Shown here: positions 7,945-16,818 of the stretch, piece after piece | Layout: the number at the start of each line of letters is the position of its first letter | How positions within the stretch are numbered: the first letter of the stretch is position 1 | Origin: PLanc-01 sp034678485 | GTDB taxonomy: Bacteria > Planctomycetota > Phycisphaerae > Sedimentisphaerales > Anaerobacaceae | NCBI GenBank assembly: GCA_034678485.1 | Contig: JAXDBU010000078.1 | Coordinates: 1 to 64,000, forward strand | Reading direction: 5' to 3' | Length of the DNA stretch: 64,000 nucleotides | Translations under genes and position numbers: made by a program | The notes under the pieces: model-generated | What the model was told of the DNA's origin: nothing | What the model saw: only the letters and a program-made list of their open reading frames with translations | Database searches by the model: none

Positions 7945-10334
7945 TCGGAGAGCCGCTCCAAGAGGGTGCCGGCCGGGAGTCGCAGGTGTCTGAGGGGCGC
8001 ACCGGTCACGGGGAGGCGGTCCAGGGCCACATCATTCGCGTCGCGATGGAATCCGCGGCGGATACCGAGTTCGACTACCTTGTGCCCGAGGGGCTTTGGC
8101 CCATCGTTGTCGGGCAGCGGGTCGAGGTCCCGTTTGGCAAGGGCAATCGGATCGAGACGGGGTTCTGCATCGTCGCGGATGTGCCACGCGAGGAGTCGTT
8201 TGCAGGAGGTAAGGACGGCAGGCGACTCAAGTCCATTCTCCGTCGCGTGGACGAGGAACCCCTGCTTGGAGCCCAACTGGTGGAACTGGCCCTGTGGATC
8301 AGCGACTACTATGTCTGCCCACTCGGGCAGGTGCTGACCGCGATGGTGCCCGGCGCGGTCAAGCGGGCCGCAGGGGTCAAGAGCCGACGGTGTGCGTACC
8401 TTGGCGAAGGGTGGGACGAGAAGCTGGCGACGCTCAAGCGGGCCAAGCAGAAGCGGATTGTCGAGGTCCTACGGGAGCGGGGGGCGGTTTCCACCGATTC
8501 CGCAGTCGAAGCAGCCGAGCTGCTGGAGCTTGCCGATTGCGGGTCCGCAGTGCTCAAGAAACTCACGGATGAGCAGGTGGTTCGGATCGCTCAGAAGAAC
8601 GTGTTCGCCGATCTGCCTGTCGTGCCGGCGGCGTTCGCGGGCGCGGGTACGGACGGTCAGGCCGGGATCACGCTCAACGAGGACCAGCGGGTCGGCCTGG
8701 AGCAGATCATCGGGCGGATTCGCACGGGGAAGTTCGGCGTGACGCTGCTTCATGGCGTGACCGACAGCGGAAAGACGGAACTCTATATCCGCGCGATCGA
8801 GGAGGTCGTTCGCGAGGGCAAAGGCGCGATCGTCCTGCTGCCCGAGATCGCGCTGACCGCCCAGACGGTGCAGCGATTCGCGGCGAGGTTCGAGCGGGTG
8901 GCGGTTCTGCATTCCGGACTCACCGCGGGGCAGCGGAACCAGCAATGGCAGAAGGTACGAGCAGGCGAGACCGATGTGGTCATCGGGGCGCGGTCGGCGG
9001 TCTTCGCGCCGGCGCCCAATCTGGGTTTGGTCGTGGTGGATGAGGAGCACGAGCCGAGTTACAAGCAGGATTCGGCGCCTCGCTACCACGGACGGGACGT
9101 CGCGATCAAGCGGGCTCAGTTGGCGGGCGCGCACTGCATCTTGGGCAGTGCGACGCCTTCGCTGGAGACGATCCAGAACTGCAAGACGAGGGCGAGTTTC
9201 TCGTTGGTCCGCCTGCCCAAACGAGTGATGGACCTGCCAATGCCCGAGATGAAGCTGGTCGATATGCGCGACAGCAGCGTGAAGGAGAGCCACCTGGCGC
9301 TGCTGAGCAATCCGCTGGCGGAGGAGCTGGCGAGAGTCCTGGAGCGGAAGGAGCAGGCGATTCTGCTTCTGAATCGGCGGGGGTACAGCAATTTCGTGTT
9401 CTGCTCCTCGTGCCGGCACACGCTGCAATGCCACAACTGCGATACGTCGCTGACGTTCCACAAGCTCAAGAGACCGATGGCGAGCATGATGACCGCGAGC
9501 GGAAGCCATATGTCACACGGGTACGCGATCTGCCATTACTGCCTGGCGCAAACGCTCGTGCCGCAGGATTGTCCGTTGTGCGGGCGGAAGATGACGATGA
9601 TCGGCGTGGGCTCGCAACGACTGGAGGAGGAGCTGGGCAAGCGGTTCCCGAAGGCCCGCGTGGCGCGGGTGGACAGCGACTCGATGGCGAGCCAGGACTA
9701 TTACCGCCTGCTGGCGGAGTTCGGGCAGGGTCGGATCGATATCCTCGCGGGCACGCAGATTCTCGCCAAGGGCCTGCACTTCCCGAACGTCACGCTCGTG
9801 GGCGTGGTCAGCGCGGATACGTGCCTGTATATCCCGGATTTCCGGGCGAACGAGCGGACGTTCCAGCTCATATCGCAGGTGGCCGGACGGGCGGGAAGGT
9901 CCGAGAAAAGGGGCATTGTCTTTGTCCAGACGTACTTCCCCGAGCAGCCGGCGGTGAAGTTCGCGATGGCCCAGGATTTCGAGGGGTTCGTGCGCGAGGA
10001 GATGAAGCACCGGCAGGCGTGCGATCTGCCGCCGGCCTGGCGGCTGGCGATCGTGACGCTCCGCGATCCAAAGCACGAGAAGGTCGAGGCCGCGGCTGCC
10101 CGGATGCGGCAGCGAATCGACGATGTGGTCCGGCGGGAACGGCTCCAAGCCAAGATCCGCGGCCCGATGCCCGCTGTCATCAGTCGAATCCAAAGGTCCC
10201 ACCGAATCCAGATCATCGTCCAGACGCCGGATGCAGCGACCATGCGCCGGCTCTTCGCCACGCTCCGCGTCGGCAAGCCAGTTCGCCCCGCCACGAAAAT
10301 TGCTGTTGATATTGACCCGGTGAACTTGTTATAA
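7914..10334 (+). CDS. priA: Primosomal protein N' (replication restart helicase PriA)
   Basis: 3'-5' helicase that reloads the replisome at stalled forks. 806 residues, slightly above the ~730 of E. coli PriA. Order: N-terminal 3'-end-binding domain starting near HIIRVAMES (residue ~38), helicase core with Walker A GVTDSGKTE (~280), DEEH box (~378), two zinc-binding pairs in CSSC, CHNC, CHYC and CPLC (~495-565) with an extra ~20-residue loop rich in Met/Ser/His between them, and the second RecA-like lobe (GTQILAKGLHFPNVTLVGV, QVAGRAGR). The ATG at 7914 lacks a clear Shine-Dalgarno and its first codons are part of a duplicated DNA segment, so a downstream start is possible. Confidence 0.95.
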   Translation: MSGKELTRSLFGEPLQEGAGRESQVSEGRTGHGEAVQGHIIRVAMESAADTEFDYLVPEGLWPIVVGQRVEVPFGKGNRIETGFCIVADVPREESFAGGKDGRRLKSILRRVDEEPLLGAQLVELALWISDYYVCPLGQVLTAMVPGAVKRAAGVKSRRCAYLGEGWDEKLATLKRAKQKRIVEVLRERGAVSTDSAVEAAELLELADCGSAVLKKLTDEQVVRIAQKNVFADLPVVPAAFAGAGTDGQAGITLNEDQRVGLEQIIGRIRTGKFGVTLLHGVTDSGKTELYIRAIEEVVREGKGAIVLLPEIALTAQTVQRFAARFERVAVLHSGLTAGQRNQQWQKVRAGETDVVIGARSAVFAPAPNLGLVVVDEEHEPSYKQDSAPRYHGRDVAIKRAQLAGAHCILGSATPSLETIQNCKTRASFSLVRLPKRVMDLPMPEMKLVDMRDSSVKESHLALLSNPLAEELARVLERKEQAILLLNRRGYSNFVFCSSCRHTLQCHNCDTSLTFHKLKRPMASMMTASGSHMSHGYAICHYCLAQTLVPQDCPLCGRKMTMIGVGSQRLEEELGKRFPKARVARVDSDSMASQDYYRLLAEFGQGRIDILAGTQILAKGLHFPNVTLVGVVSADTCLYIPDFRANERTFQLISQVAGRAGRSEKRGIVFVQTYFPEQPAVKFAMAQDFEGFVREEMKHRQACDLPPAWRLAIVTLRDPKHEKVEAAAARMRQRIDDVVRRERLQAKIRGPMPAVISRIQRSHRIQIIVQTPDAATMRRLFATLRVGKPVRPATKIAVDIDPVNLL

Positions 10335-10335
10335 C

Positions 10336-10364
10336 TTGCGGTCAACCCAAGTCGCGGGTATAAT
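10336..10364 (+). promoter_or_regulatory. Promoter of tRNA-Pro(CGG)
   Basis: TTGCGG (10336-10341), 17-base spacer, perfect TATAAT (10359-10364), ending 16 bases before the tRNA start. It begins just after the priA stop. Confidence 0.8.
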
Positions 10365-10380
10365 TGCGGCTTTGGTTGAC

Positions 10381-10455
10381 CGGGGCGTGGCTCAGTTTGG
10401 CTAGAGCGCTTGGTTCGGGACCAAGAGGTCGGTGGTTCAAATCCACTCGCCCCGA
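10381..10455 (+). tRNA. tRNA-Pro, anticodon CGG
   Basis: 75-base cloverleaf: acceptor CGGGGCG pairs with CGCCCCG; D stem GCTC/GAGC; anticodon stem CTTGG/CCAAG with loop TTCGGGA, giving anticodon CGG; T loop TTCAAAT. The 3' CCA is not encoded. Same scaffold as the tRNA at 24939. Confidence 0.95.
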
Positions 10456-10464
10456 TTCATTCTC

Positions 10465-11355
10465 CTACGCGAAGACTGTCGTGAACATGCACTTCTGCGC
10501 AATGTGATGGACCGGCACGGCGGGGTATTTTCCCCTCAGGTGATTCGCCAACTCCACCATGCCGACCTCTTCCGAGCACGCATGGTTCACCACGATGACC
10601 GGGTATCCCATATCGATAGCCATCGCACCGTCGCGCCAGTAGGTGAATCCATCGTCGGTGCATAGGGCGATGTCCGCCTTGAGCTCTCCGATCATGGTTC
10701 GAAGCGACGTGATCGCGCCGGTACCGATGGCTACGGTGCGGATGACCCTGTCCGCCGGGCCGACAAGTTGCACACCGGTCTGTCCGAGAGACGCCACCTT
10801 GCCTGCCACTTGTCTGGCCAGCTCGCCGGCCGCGACCGCCGGTAGTTCGTAGACGCGATAGAATGTCTGTTCTCTCACGACCTTCCTCCAGCCCAGGTAT
10901 CGGCCCCAGGCATCCGGTATACCTATGCCGGGCACGCGATCCCACACGTCATGGCAACGGATGATCGTCAGCCCGTTCTCCTCGATGAACGCCCTCTTTC
11001 GCGCCGCAACCTCGAAAGAGAAGACCGATTGGTCCGTGTCGCGATGGTTGTAGTACGTCGGCTCATGGGTCACGAACAGGTTGCAGCCCCGCGCGACGCT
11101 CTGCCGGAGCGTATCGAAGTAGCTCAGCCATCCCACTGCGATTCCTTTGACGGGCGTCTCCGGCCTGCCGGACTTGAACGTATCGACCGTGTTCTCCGGA
11201 TCGATCCACTCGCGTCCCAGACTGCGAAGGTATTCATGCACGTCTCCGGCCGTGAGGTCCCCCGCCGACCCCGCGATGGCCGGCGTCAGGTTCGCTCCCA
11301 GCCAGATCCCCGTGCCGCCCAGCACGCCCCTCTTGACAAACTCACGACGCTCCAT
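10465..11355 (-). CDS. Tat-exported Nif3-like dinuclear metal protein
   Basis: 296-residue member of the Nif3/YbgI family, hexameric proteins with a di-metal site; their reaction is unsettled (GTP cyclohydrolase I-like roles proposed). Seen: PVKGIAVGWLSYFDTLRQSV, the metal-ligand segment LFVTHEPTYYNHRDT, and VVNHACSEEVGMVELANHL near the end. A twin-arginine leader (ERREFVKRG, then a hydrophobic stretch to AIAGSA) predicts export, unusual for this normally cytosolic family. ATG at 11355 has AAGGAG six bases upstream. The same frame stays open upstream into a glycosyl-phosphate transferase remnant, but the ribosome site supports a separate gene. Confidence 0.75.
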   Translation of the reverse strand: MERREFVKRGVLGGTGIWLGANLTPAIAGSAGDLTAGDVHEYLRSLGREWIDPENTVDTFKSGRPETPVKGIAVGWLSYFDTLRQSVARGCNLFVTHEPTYYNHRDTDQSVFSFEVAARKRAFIEENGLTIIRCHDVWDRVPGIGIPDAWGRYLGWRKVVREQTFYRVYELPAVAAGELARQVAGKVASLGQTGVQLVGPADRVIRTVAIGTGAITSLRTMIGELKADIALCTDDGFTYWRDGAMAIDMGYPVIVVNHACSEEVGMVELANHLRGKYPAVPVHHIAQKCMFTTVFA

Positions 11356-11520
11356 AGCCGTCTCCTTCAACAAACCCTGCAGCACCGAGCCTAACGAATA
11401 GCATCCGACGCGCCTCGGGCACTCTCCGCCGACGTCCCGCGGCCGGCTTTCTTCACTCCCTCGGGCTACCGGATGCACCATGAATTGCCACTGAATCTCG
11501 CGAGGGAATCCCCTGTCACG

Positions 11521-11772
11521 ACGGAACAGGTACACACCTGCGAGGAGACCCGCGGTCAGTCCGACCAGCATGGCCACGCCGCCCAAGTGGGCGACCGGCT
11601 CCCGGTGCGTCTTGACACGGTGATCGGGCCGGTCGAGGAGGCCGAGTCGGATCGCGACCCGCTCGCATAGAAACGTAGCCGCCAGCGAACTGACGAACGC
11701 GGTCGCGAAGACAGGCCAGAACTCCAGCACCCACGCGAGCGGCCTGCGGTCACCTATGAGCGAATCAAACAT
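11521..11772 (-). pseudogene. Truncated WecA/MraY-family transferase remnant
   Basis: The first ~84 residues from the ATG at 11772 match the N-terminus of polyprenyl-phosphate GlcNAc-1-P transferases: a first membrane helix, then RLGLLDRPDHRVKTHREPV and AHLGGVAML starting the second helix. The match ends around YLFR. The remaining frame (11356-11520) is unrecognisable and runs in frame into the Nif3-like gene. The intact family has ten or so membrane helices including the catalytic DDxxD loop, all missing. The ATG overlaps the stop of the upstream ATP-grasp gene (ATGTTTGA), showing it was once translationally coupled to it. Confidence 0.65.
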
Positions 11773-12841
11773 CGACCTTCGTGCCTTTGAGATCCGATTC
11801 CCGGAGCCAGACTTCCGCGTCGTATCGCAGCATCAGGAGGCCGTCGGTGAAGCCGTCGAAGACGATCTGCGGCGGCCGACCCGTCAACTCCTGGAGAATC
11901 CACAGGGGGAAATCGGCACCCGCCTCGATCGACAACGGGACCCCGCCGCCGAAACGAGGATTGACCTCGGTGAACTTGATCTGGCCGTCCTCGGTTGTGA
12001 ACAACTGGAGCGTGACGACGCCGGGACCGGCCCGGAGGAGATCGACCATCCTTCCGGCCTGGTCCATGATGTGCGGATTCTTGACCACGCAGCTCTTGCT
12101 GACCTCGCCGGCGCGGACCTCGATCCGCCGACGGGGCACGACACATCGGACGCGACGGTCGAAATCGACGTAGACATCGCAGGTGTACTCGGTGCCCACG
12201 ACAAACTCCTGGCAAATCGCGTTCGGTATCCTCTTGGCGAAGAACAGCAGCTCGCGCCGGTCGTTGGCGACTGCGTTGTCCAAGCTGGCGTATCCATCCC
12301 ATCGTTTCAGAAAGCACGGCCATTTCAACTGGCCCCGACGGTCGGCCGCGAGAGCAGACCGAACGCTCATCGTGGTGGGCGTGCCGAAGCCCTTCTTCCT
12401 GAAGAAGCCAAACGTCCGGCGTTTGTCCTGGCACAGGTCGATAACATCAGGGTCCGACACCAGTACCCGGCACCCCAATTCCTCGAACCGTCCTTTGTTC
12501 TTGGCCAAGGACAGAAGGTCCAGGTCGATGGTCGGCACCAGCAGATTCACACGGTGTCGGCGAACGATGCTCAGGAGCTGGTCGATGTAACGGTCGCTCG
12601 TGGTCGGCTCCACCAGGAAGGCATGATCACACAACTGCAGTGCGGGACTCAACCGAGTCACATCGGTGCCGCAGAAGAAAGCTCGCAGACCCAATTGTCT
12701 TGCAGCGTTCTGGAAACAGCGCAGGAGCGAGACCCGCCTGCCAATACAGGTGAATAGAACAACCACATCCGAGTCGGCGCCCCCGCCGTCGCGTCGCTCA
12801 ACTCGCGAGGTCGCAGTCGCATCGACCTGCAATTCGCTCAT
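11765..12841 (-). CDS. ATP-grasp enzyme, CarB-like, probably polysaccharide-linked
   Basis: 358-residue ATP-grasp ligase related to carbamoyl-phosphate synthetase-type and PylC-like enzymes, which join a carboxylate to an amine via acyl phosphate. Seen: N-terminal Rossmann-like part (VVLFTCIGRRVSLLRCF), lysine in PCFLKRWDG, EFVVGTEYTCDVYVD, and metal-binding IKFTEVNPRFGGG. ATG at 12841 has GGGAG about six bases upstream; frame extends to 12871. It overlaps the WecA-like remnant by 8 bases and is divergent from the NusG-like gene, so it probably belongs to the envelope-polysaccharide locus. Substrate unknown. Confidence 0.75.
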   Translation of the reverse strand: MSELQVDATATSRVERRDGGGADSDVVVLFTCIGRRVSLLRCFQNAARQLGLRAFFCGTDVTRLSPALQLCDHAFLVEPTTSDRYIDQLLSIVRRHRVNLLVPTIDLDLLSLAKNKGRFEELGCRVLVSDPDVIDLCQDKRRTFGFFRKKGFGTPTTMSVRSALAADRRGQLKWPCFLKRWDGYASLDNAVANDRRELLFFAKRIPNAICQEFVVGTEYTCDVYVDFDRRVRCVVPRRRIEVRAGEVSKSCVVKNPHIMDQAGRMVDLLRAGPGVVTLQLFTTEDGQIKFTEVNPRFGGGVPLSIEAGADFPLWILQELTGRPPQIVFDGFTDGLLMLRYDAEVWLRESDLKGTKVDV

Positions 12842-12859
12842 ACTTGCTCCCAAACCGGA

Positions 12860-12888
12860 TTTACGAGTCACGGTTCACAGTTTATAAT
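12860..12888 (+). promoter_or_regulatory. Promoter of the polysaccharide operon
   Basis: TTTACG (12860-12865), 17-base spacer, perfect TATAAT (12883-12888). Its position rules out the upstream TTG at 12888 as start of the NusG-like gene and leaves a ~90-base leader before the GTG at 12987. Confidence 0.6.
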
Positions 12889-12986
12889 TGCCCCTGTCGT
12901 ATGAGAAGATCTGTCGATGGCAAGTTGTAAGTCGCAAACGACGAATAGTAAATAACAAATGCCAAGTGGAATTGGGGTATATACGC

Positions 12987-13568
12987 GTGCTCAAGACAAG
13001 TGAAAACCCGCCGGTCATCTGGCCCGAGGTGGAATCGATCCGTGTGTTGGAAGGACAATGGTGGGTGGCCCATACCAAAAGCAGGAATGAAAAGGCCCTG
13101 GCCCACGACCTGATAGCCAGAAACGTCAGCTACTTCCTCCCAATGACCTGGAAAGTCCGTCGGCAGAGCCATCGGACCATCAAGTCGCTGCTGCCGCTGT
13201 TCACCGGGTACTTGTTCTTCTGCGGCAATGAAGCCGGCCGGATCGAACTGCTCAAGACCAACCGCGTCGCGAATCTCATCGAGGTCATGGACCAGGAGAG
13301 CCTGATCGGCGAATTGGTGCGATTCGAGCAGGCTCTGCGGGCCGGGGCGCCTTTGGTGCCGCACAAGTACTTGGAGAAGGGCCAGTGGTGCAGGGTAATT
13401 GCCGGTCCCCTGCTCGGCCTGGAGGGAATCGTCGTGCAGACCCGAGGCGATACGCGTCTGGTACTGCAGATCGACATGTTAGGCCAAGCCGCGAGCGTCG
13501 AGATTGGTGTGGAAATGATCGAGCCGATCGAGAAACAGACCGTGCAGACGCCGGGACAATCGCCTTGA
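12987..13568 (+). CDS. NusG/RfaH-like (UpxY-type) transcription antiterminator
   Basis: About 193 residues. N-terminal NGN fold: GQWWVAHTKSRNEKALAHDL, then FLPMTW and SLLPLFTGYLFF; C-terminal KOW-like domain: GQWCRVIAGPLLGLEGIVVQ. This is the layout of operon-specific NusG paralogues that let RNA polymerase read long capsule or exopolysaccharide operons. It is the first gene of the plus-strand polysaccharide group, as expected for such factors. Start chosen as GTG 12987 because the frame has no ATG before the NGN core and the TTG at 12888 is inside the -10 box. The 211-base gap after it shows no gene. Confidence 0.8.
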   Translation: MLKTSENPPVIWPEVESIRVLEGQWWVAHTKSRNEKALAHDLIARNVSYFLPMTWKVRRQSHRTIKSLLPLFTGYLFFCGNEAGRIELLKTNRVANLIEVMDQESLIGELVRFEQALRAGAPLVPHKYLEKGQWCRVIAGPLLGLEGIVVQTRGDTRLVLQIDMLGQAASVEIGVEMIEPIEKQTVQTPGQSP

Positions 13569-13779
13569 GACGGCGTGAGATTGCGACGCCCCGGGCGTTC
13601 ACATGGCGGCGCGGCCATCACACGTCGAGCGATAAACTGTTTTGGCGAAAGGATTTGCCGCGACGGGGGCCTAAACCGGGATCGAGAATCGGTCGATCTT
13701 ATGGCTATGTGACGCCGGCCGCAATCCGCCATGGAGAGCTGCACGGGTCGCCCAGTCTCCTTTTTGCGAGGGCAAGGGC

Positions 13780-14799
13780 ATGATTATTCGGACGCAGGCA
13801 TATCCGAGAGCCGGGCTCGTGGGGAATCCCTCGGACGGGTACTTCGGCAAGACGATCTCCTTCGCGTTCAGCAACTTCCACGCAGAGGTGACCCTGTACG
13901 AGACGCCGGAACTGGAGATCCTGCCGAGCGAAAAAGACGGCTCCTGCTTTGCCAGCATTCAGGGTCTGGTAAGAGATGTGCGACTGCATGGGTATTACGG
14001 CGGCATTCGCCTGTTGAAGGCGACGGTCAAGCGTTTCTACGACTATTGCCAGGAACACCAGATCGACCTGCACAGCAGGAACTTCTCGATCCGCTACAGC
14101 TCGGACATCCCGCACGGCGTAGGTCTGGCCGGTTCGAGCGCCATTATCACGGCGTGTCTTCGGGCTCTGATGGCCTTCTACGGCGTCAGCGTCCCGCGAT
14201 ATGTCCAGGCCAACCTGGTCCTGGCCGCGGAGGCCCAGGAACTGCGCATCCCCGCAGGACTCCAGGACCGCGTCATCCAAGCCTATGAGGGCCTGGTCTA
14301 CATGGACTTCTCGAGGGAGATCATGCAGCAACAGGGGTACGGCAATTACGAGCCCATGGATCCCAGGCTGTTGCCCAGACTGTACGTCGCCTATCGCGAC
14401 GACCTGAGCGAACCGACGGAGGTCTTCCACAACAACATCCGCCACCGCTTCGAGCAGGGCGAGCCCAAGGTCGTCAACGCGATGAGATTCTGGGCGAACC
14501 TCGCGGACAAGGTGAAGAAGTGCCTTCTCACCAGACAGCTCGACACGATCCCCGATCTGCTGAACGCCAATTTCGACAAGCGATGCGAGATCTACCAGAT
14601 CGCCGAGGAGAACATCCGCATGGTGCAGACGGCCCGGTCCGTCGGCGCCAGCGCCAAGTTCACCGGGTCCGGCGGCGCGATCGTCGGCACGTACAAGGAT
14701 GAACGAATGTTCACCGAACTCAGGAGGAGACTCCGCAAACTCAACGTCCAGACCATCAAACCGAAGATCGTCCCTGGAATAGGAAACGCCAAGCCATGA
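13780..14799 (+). CDS. GHMP kinase, glucuronokinase-like
   Basis: 339-residue sugar kinase. GHMP motif 1 (ARAGLVGNPSDGYFGKTI has the LVGNPSD opening), motif 2 PHGVGLAGSSAI (phosphate loop) and motif 3 AKFTGSGGAIVG are all present. The NPSDGYFGK opening is typical of glucuronokinases and their bacterial relatives, which make glucuronate-1-phosphate from glucuronate and ATP; galacturonokinase or another sugar-1-kinase is possible. It overlaps galU by ATGA, so the product would pass straight to a nucleotidyltransferase. ATG at 13780 has AGGG upstream. Kinase call is firm, substrate is inferred. Confidence 0.8.
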   Translation: MIIRTQAYPRAGLVGNPSDGYFGKTISFAFSNFHAEVTLYETPELEILPSEKDGSCFASIQGLVRDVRLHGYYGGIRLLKATVKRFYDYCQEHQIDLHSRNFSIRYSSDIPHGVGLAGSSAIITACLRALMAFYGVSVPRYVQANLVLAAEAQELRIPAGLQDRVIQAYEGLVYMDFSREIMQQQGYGNYEPMDPRLLPRLYVAYRDDLSEPTEVFHNNIRHRFEQGEPKVVNAMRFWANLADKVKKCLLTRQLDTIPDLLNANFDKRCEIYQIAEENIRMVQTARSVGASAKFTGSGGAIVGTYKDERMFTELRRRLRKLNVQTIKPKIVPGIGNAKP

Positions 14800-15662
14800 T
14801 CCGCAAGGCCGTCATTCCCGCCGCCGGTTTCGGGACCCGCTTCCTGCCGGCCACGAAATCGCAGCCGAAGGAAATGCTGCCGATCGTCGATACGCCCGTC
14901 ATTCAGTACGTCGTCGAGGAGGCCGTCTGCGCGGGAGTCACCGACCTGCTCATGATCATCGGCAAGGGCAAGCGATCCATCGAAGAACACTTCGACCGCA
15001 GCCTTCAGCTCGAACAGCAGCTTGAATCCCAGGGCAAGACCGCCGAACTGGAAGCGGTCCGCCGCATCTCGGAGCTGGCGGACATCCATTTCGTCTGGCA
15101 GAAGGAAATGCGAGGTCTCGGCGACGCAGTGCAGTGCGCCCGACACCATGTCAACGACGAGCCTTTCGTGGTCCTGCTCGGCGACACGGTCATCGACGCG
15201 GTCAAGCCCGCCGCTCTGCAATTGATCGAGTTGTATGAGCGACTGCACGAGCCGATCATCTTGCTCGAGGAAGTCCCGCCCAAGAAGGTGAGCCTGTACG
15301 GGATCATCAATGGAGAAGAAGTCGAGTCCGGTGTCTATCGCATCCGCGACTTCGTGGAAAAGCCTCGACCCGAGAAAGCGCCCTCGAATCTGGCGATCGC
15401 GAGCCGATACTTGCTGACGCCGGACATCATGGATCACATCCGGCGCATCACGCCGGGCAAGAACGGCGAGATCGGCCTGACGGATGCACTCAAGACACTG
15501 GTGAAGGACCGGCCCGTCTATGGCCTGAAACTCGAAGGCAGACGGTGCGACATCGGCAACAAGGAGGGATTCATCCGGACGAACATCGAGTTCGCCCTCA
15601 AGCGAGACGATATGGCCGACGACCTGCGACAGTACATCAAGCAGTTGGCGCGAGGACTCTAA
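14796..15662 (+). CDS. galU: UTP-sugar-1-phosphate uridylyltransferase (GalU-like)
   Basis: 288 residues, the usual GalU size. Forms UDP-glucose from UTP and glucose-1-phosphate. Signature AVIPAAGFGTRFLPATKSQP at the N-terminus with KEMLPIVDTPVIQYVVEEA; uridine/metal site GDTVID; FVEKP and NGEIGLTDAL near the end. The start overlaps the GHMP kinase stop (ATGA), indicating coupled translation. Next to a glucuronokinase-like enzyme and a nucleotide-sugar epimerase, it may also accept glucuronate-1-phosphate, which would need testing. Confidence 0.92.
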   Translation: MIRKAVIPAAGFGTRFLPATKSQPKEMLPIVDTPVIQYVVEEAVCAGVTDLLMIIGKGKRSIEEHFDRSLQLEQQLESQGKTAELEAVRRISELADIHFVWQKEMRGLGDAVQCARHHVNDEPFVVLLGDTVIDAVKPAALQLIELYERLHEPIILLEEVPPKKVSLYGIINGEEVESGVYRIRDFVEKPRPEKAPSNLAIASRYLLTPDIMDHIRRITPGKNGEIGLTDALKTLVKDRPVYGLKLEGRRCDIGNKEGFIRTNIEFALKRDDMADDLRQYIKQLARGL

Positions 15663-15676
15663 CGGAGCGCAAGAGT

Positions 15677-16621
15677 ATGAAGGCACTGGTAACCGGGGCG
15701 GCGGGATTCATCGGCAGTCATTTGACCGAGCGGCTTCTGAAAGACGGCTGGACCGTCGTGGGCGTGGACAACTTCGATACGTTCTACGATCCACGGATCA
15801 AACGCGCCAACATCGCCGGCTGCCTGTCTCACCCTGCCTTTCGCCTGATTGAGGCCGACATCCGCGACAGGACCGCCATGGAACGGGCCGTGGAACCGGA
15901 TACCGATGTGATCGTCCACCTGGCCGCACGCGCCGGCGTTCGGCCCTCAATTGCCGAGCCGGCACTGTATGCCGATGTCAATATCAGCGGCACCGTTACG
16001 CTGCTGGAGATCGCCAGACAACAGCACATCCCCAAGTTCGTCTTCGCTTCGAGTTCCAGCGTCTACGGCAACAACAAGAAGGTCCCCTTCTCCGAGTCCG
16101 ACAACGTGGACTTCCCGATCTCGCCGTACGCCGCGACGAAGAAGGCCGGCGAACTGATCTGCCACACGTACCACCACCTGTTCGGCCTGGCGATCAACTG
16201 CCTGCGGTTCTTCACTGTCTACGGTCCTCGGCAGCGGCCGGACCTGGCCATCCACAAGTTCGCGAGGCTCATCGAGGAAGGCAAGCCCATCCCTGTCTAC
16301 GGCGACGGTTCGATGATGCGGGATTTCACCTTCATCGACGATATCTTGAACGGCGTCGTCGCCGCAATGGATCACTGCGACGGCTACAGGATCTACAACC
16401 TTGGCGAATCGCAGCCGATCAGCGTCAACGACCTGATCGCTGAGCTGGAGCGTGCTCTTGGCAAGAAGGCAATCCGCCAGCACCTGCCCGTCCAACCCGG
16501 CGATGTCGACCGCACATTCGCAGACGTCGCCAAGGCCCAGGCCGAGCTTGGCTATAAGCCCTCCACGGACATCCGCACCGGGTTGGCTCGCTTCGTCGCA
16601 TGGTTTCGCCAGGGGCACTGA
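15677..16621 (+). CDS. NAD-dependent nucleotide-sugar epimerase (UDP-glucuronate 4-epimerase-like)
   Basis: Extended short-chain dehydrogenase of 314 residues. NAD-binding GAAGFIGSH at the N-terminus, followed by VDNFDTFYDPRIKRANI typical of UDP-glucuronate/UDP-glucose 4-epimerases; serine segment FASSSSVYG; catalytic YAATKKAGE; FFTVYGPRQRPDLA. It most resembles UDP-glucuronate 4-epimerases, making UDP-galacturonate. It follows galU by 14 bases and completes a kinase, uridylyltransferase, epimerase series. Other 4-epimerases or 4,6-dehydratases are less likely. Confidence 0.85.
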   Translation: MKALVTGAAGFIGSHLTERLLKDGWTVVGVDNFDTFYDPRIKRANIAGCLSHPAFRLIEADIRDRTAMERAVEPDTDVIVHLAARAGVRPSIAEPALYADVNISGTVTLLEIARQQHIPKFVFASSSSVYGNNKKVPFSESDNVDFPISPYAATKKAGELICHTYHHLFGLAINCLRFFTVYGPRQRPDLAIHKFARLIEEGKPIPVYGDGSMMRDFTFIDDILNGVVAAMDHCDGYRIYNLGESQPISVNDLIAELERALGKKAIRQHLPVQPGDVDRTFADVAKAQAELGYKPSTDIRTGLARFVAWFRQGH

Positions 16622-16645
16622 ACCACGCCCGCCGGATGCGATCTG

Positions 16646-16679
16646 TGCGCGCAATTCAGGATTTTCCCCTGATCGCGCA
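16646..16679 (+). terminator. Hairpin after the epimerase gene
   Basis: Arms TGCGCG and TCAGG pair with CCTGA and CGCGCA around a short loop, 24 bases after the stop. No T-run follows, so it may be a weak or Rho-assisted terminator. Confidence 0.35.
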
Positions 16680-16728
16680 AGTTATGTAATCACCGTAGGT
16701 TACGAGCACACAATCTCCCTGCGATATC

Positions 16729-16757
16729 TTGCACAAAAACCGTTGTCATGGTATAAT
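16729..16757 (+). promoter_or_regulatory. Promoter of the small membrane protein gene
   Basis: TTGCAC (16729-16734), 17-base spacer, perfect TATAAT (16752-16757). Transcription should begin near 16764, about 55 bases before the start codon. Confidence 0.75.
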
Positions 16758-16818
16758 ACTGCTATGGAAATGAGCCAGAACATATTGGCCAGTTGGACCT
16801 GCGGGCAGGAGGACGACT

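Noticed and set aside
12888..12986. TTG start for the NusG-like gene
   Set aside because: The TTG lies in a TATAAT box; the added residues are unlike the NusG family.
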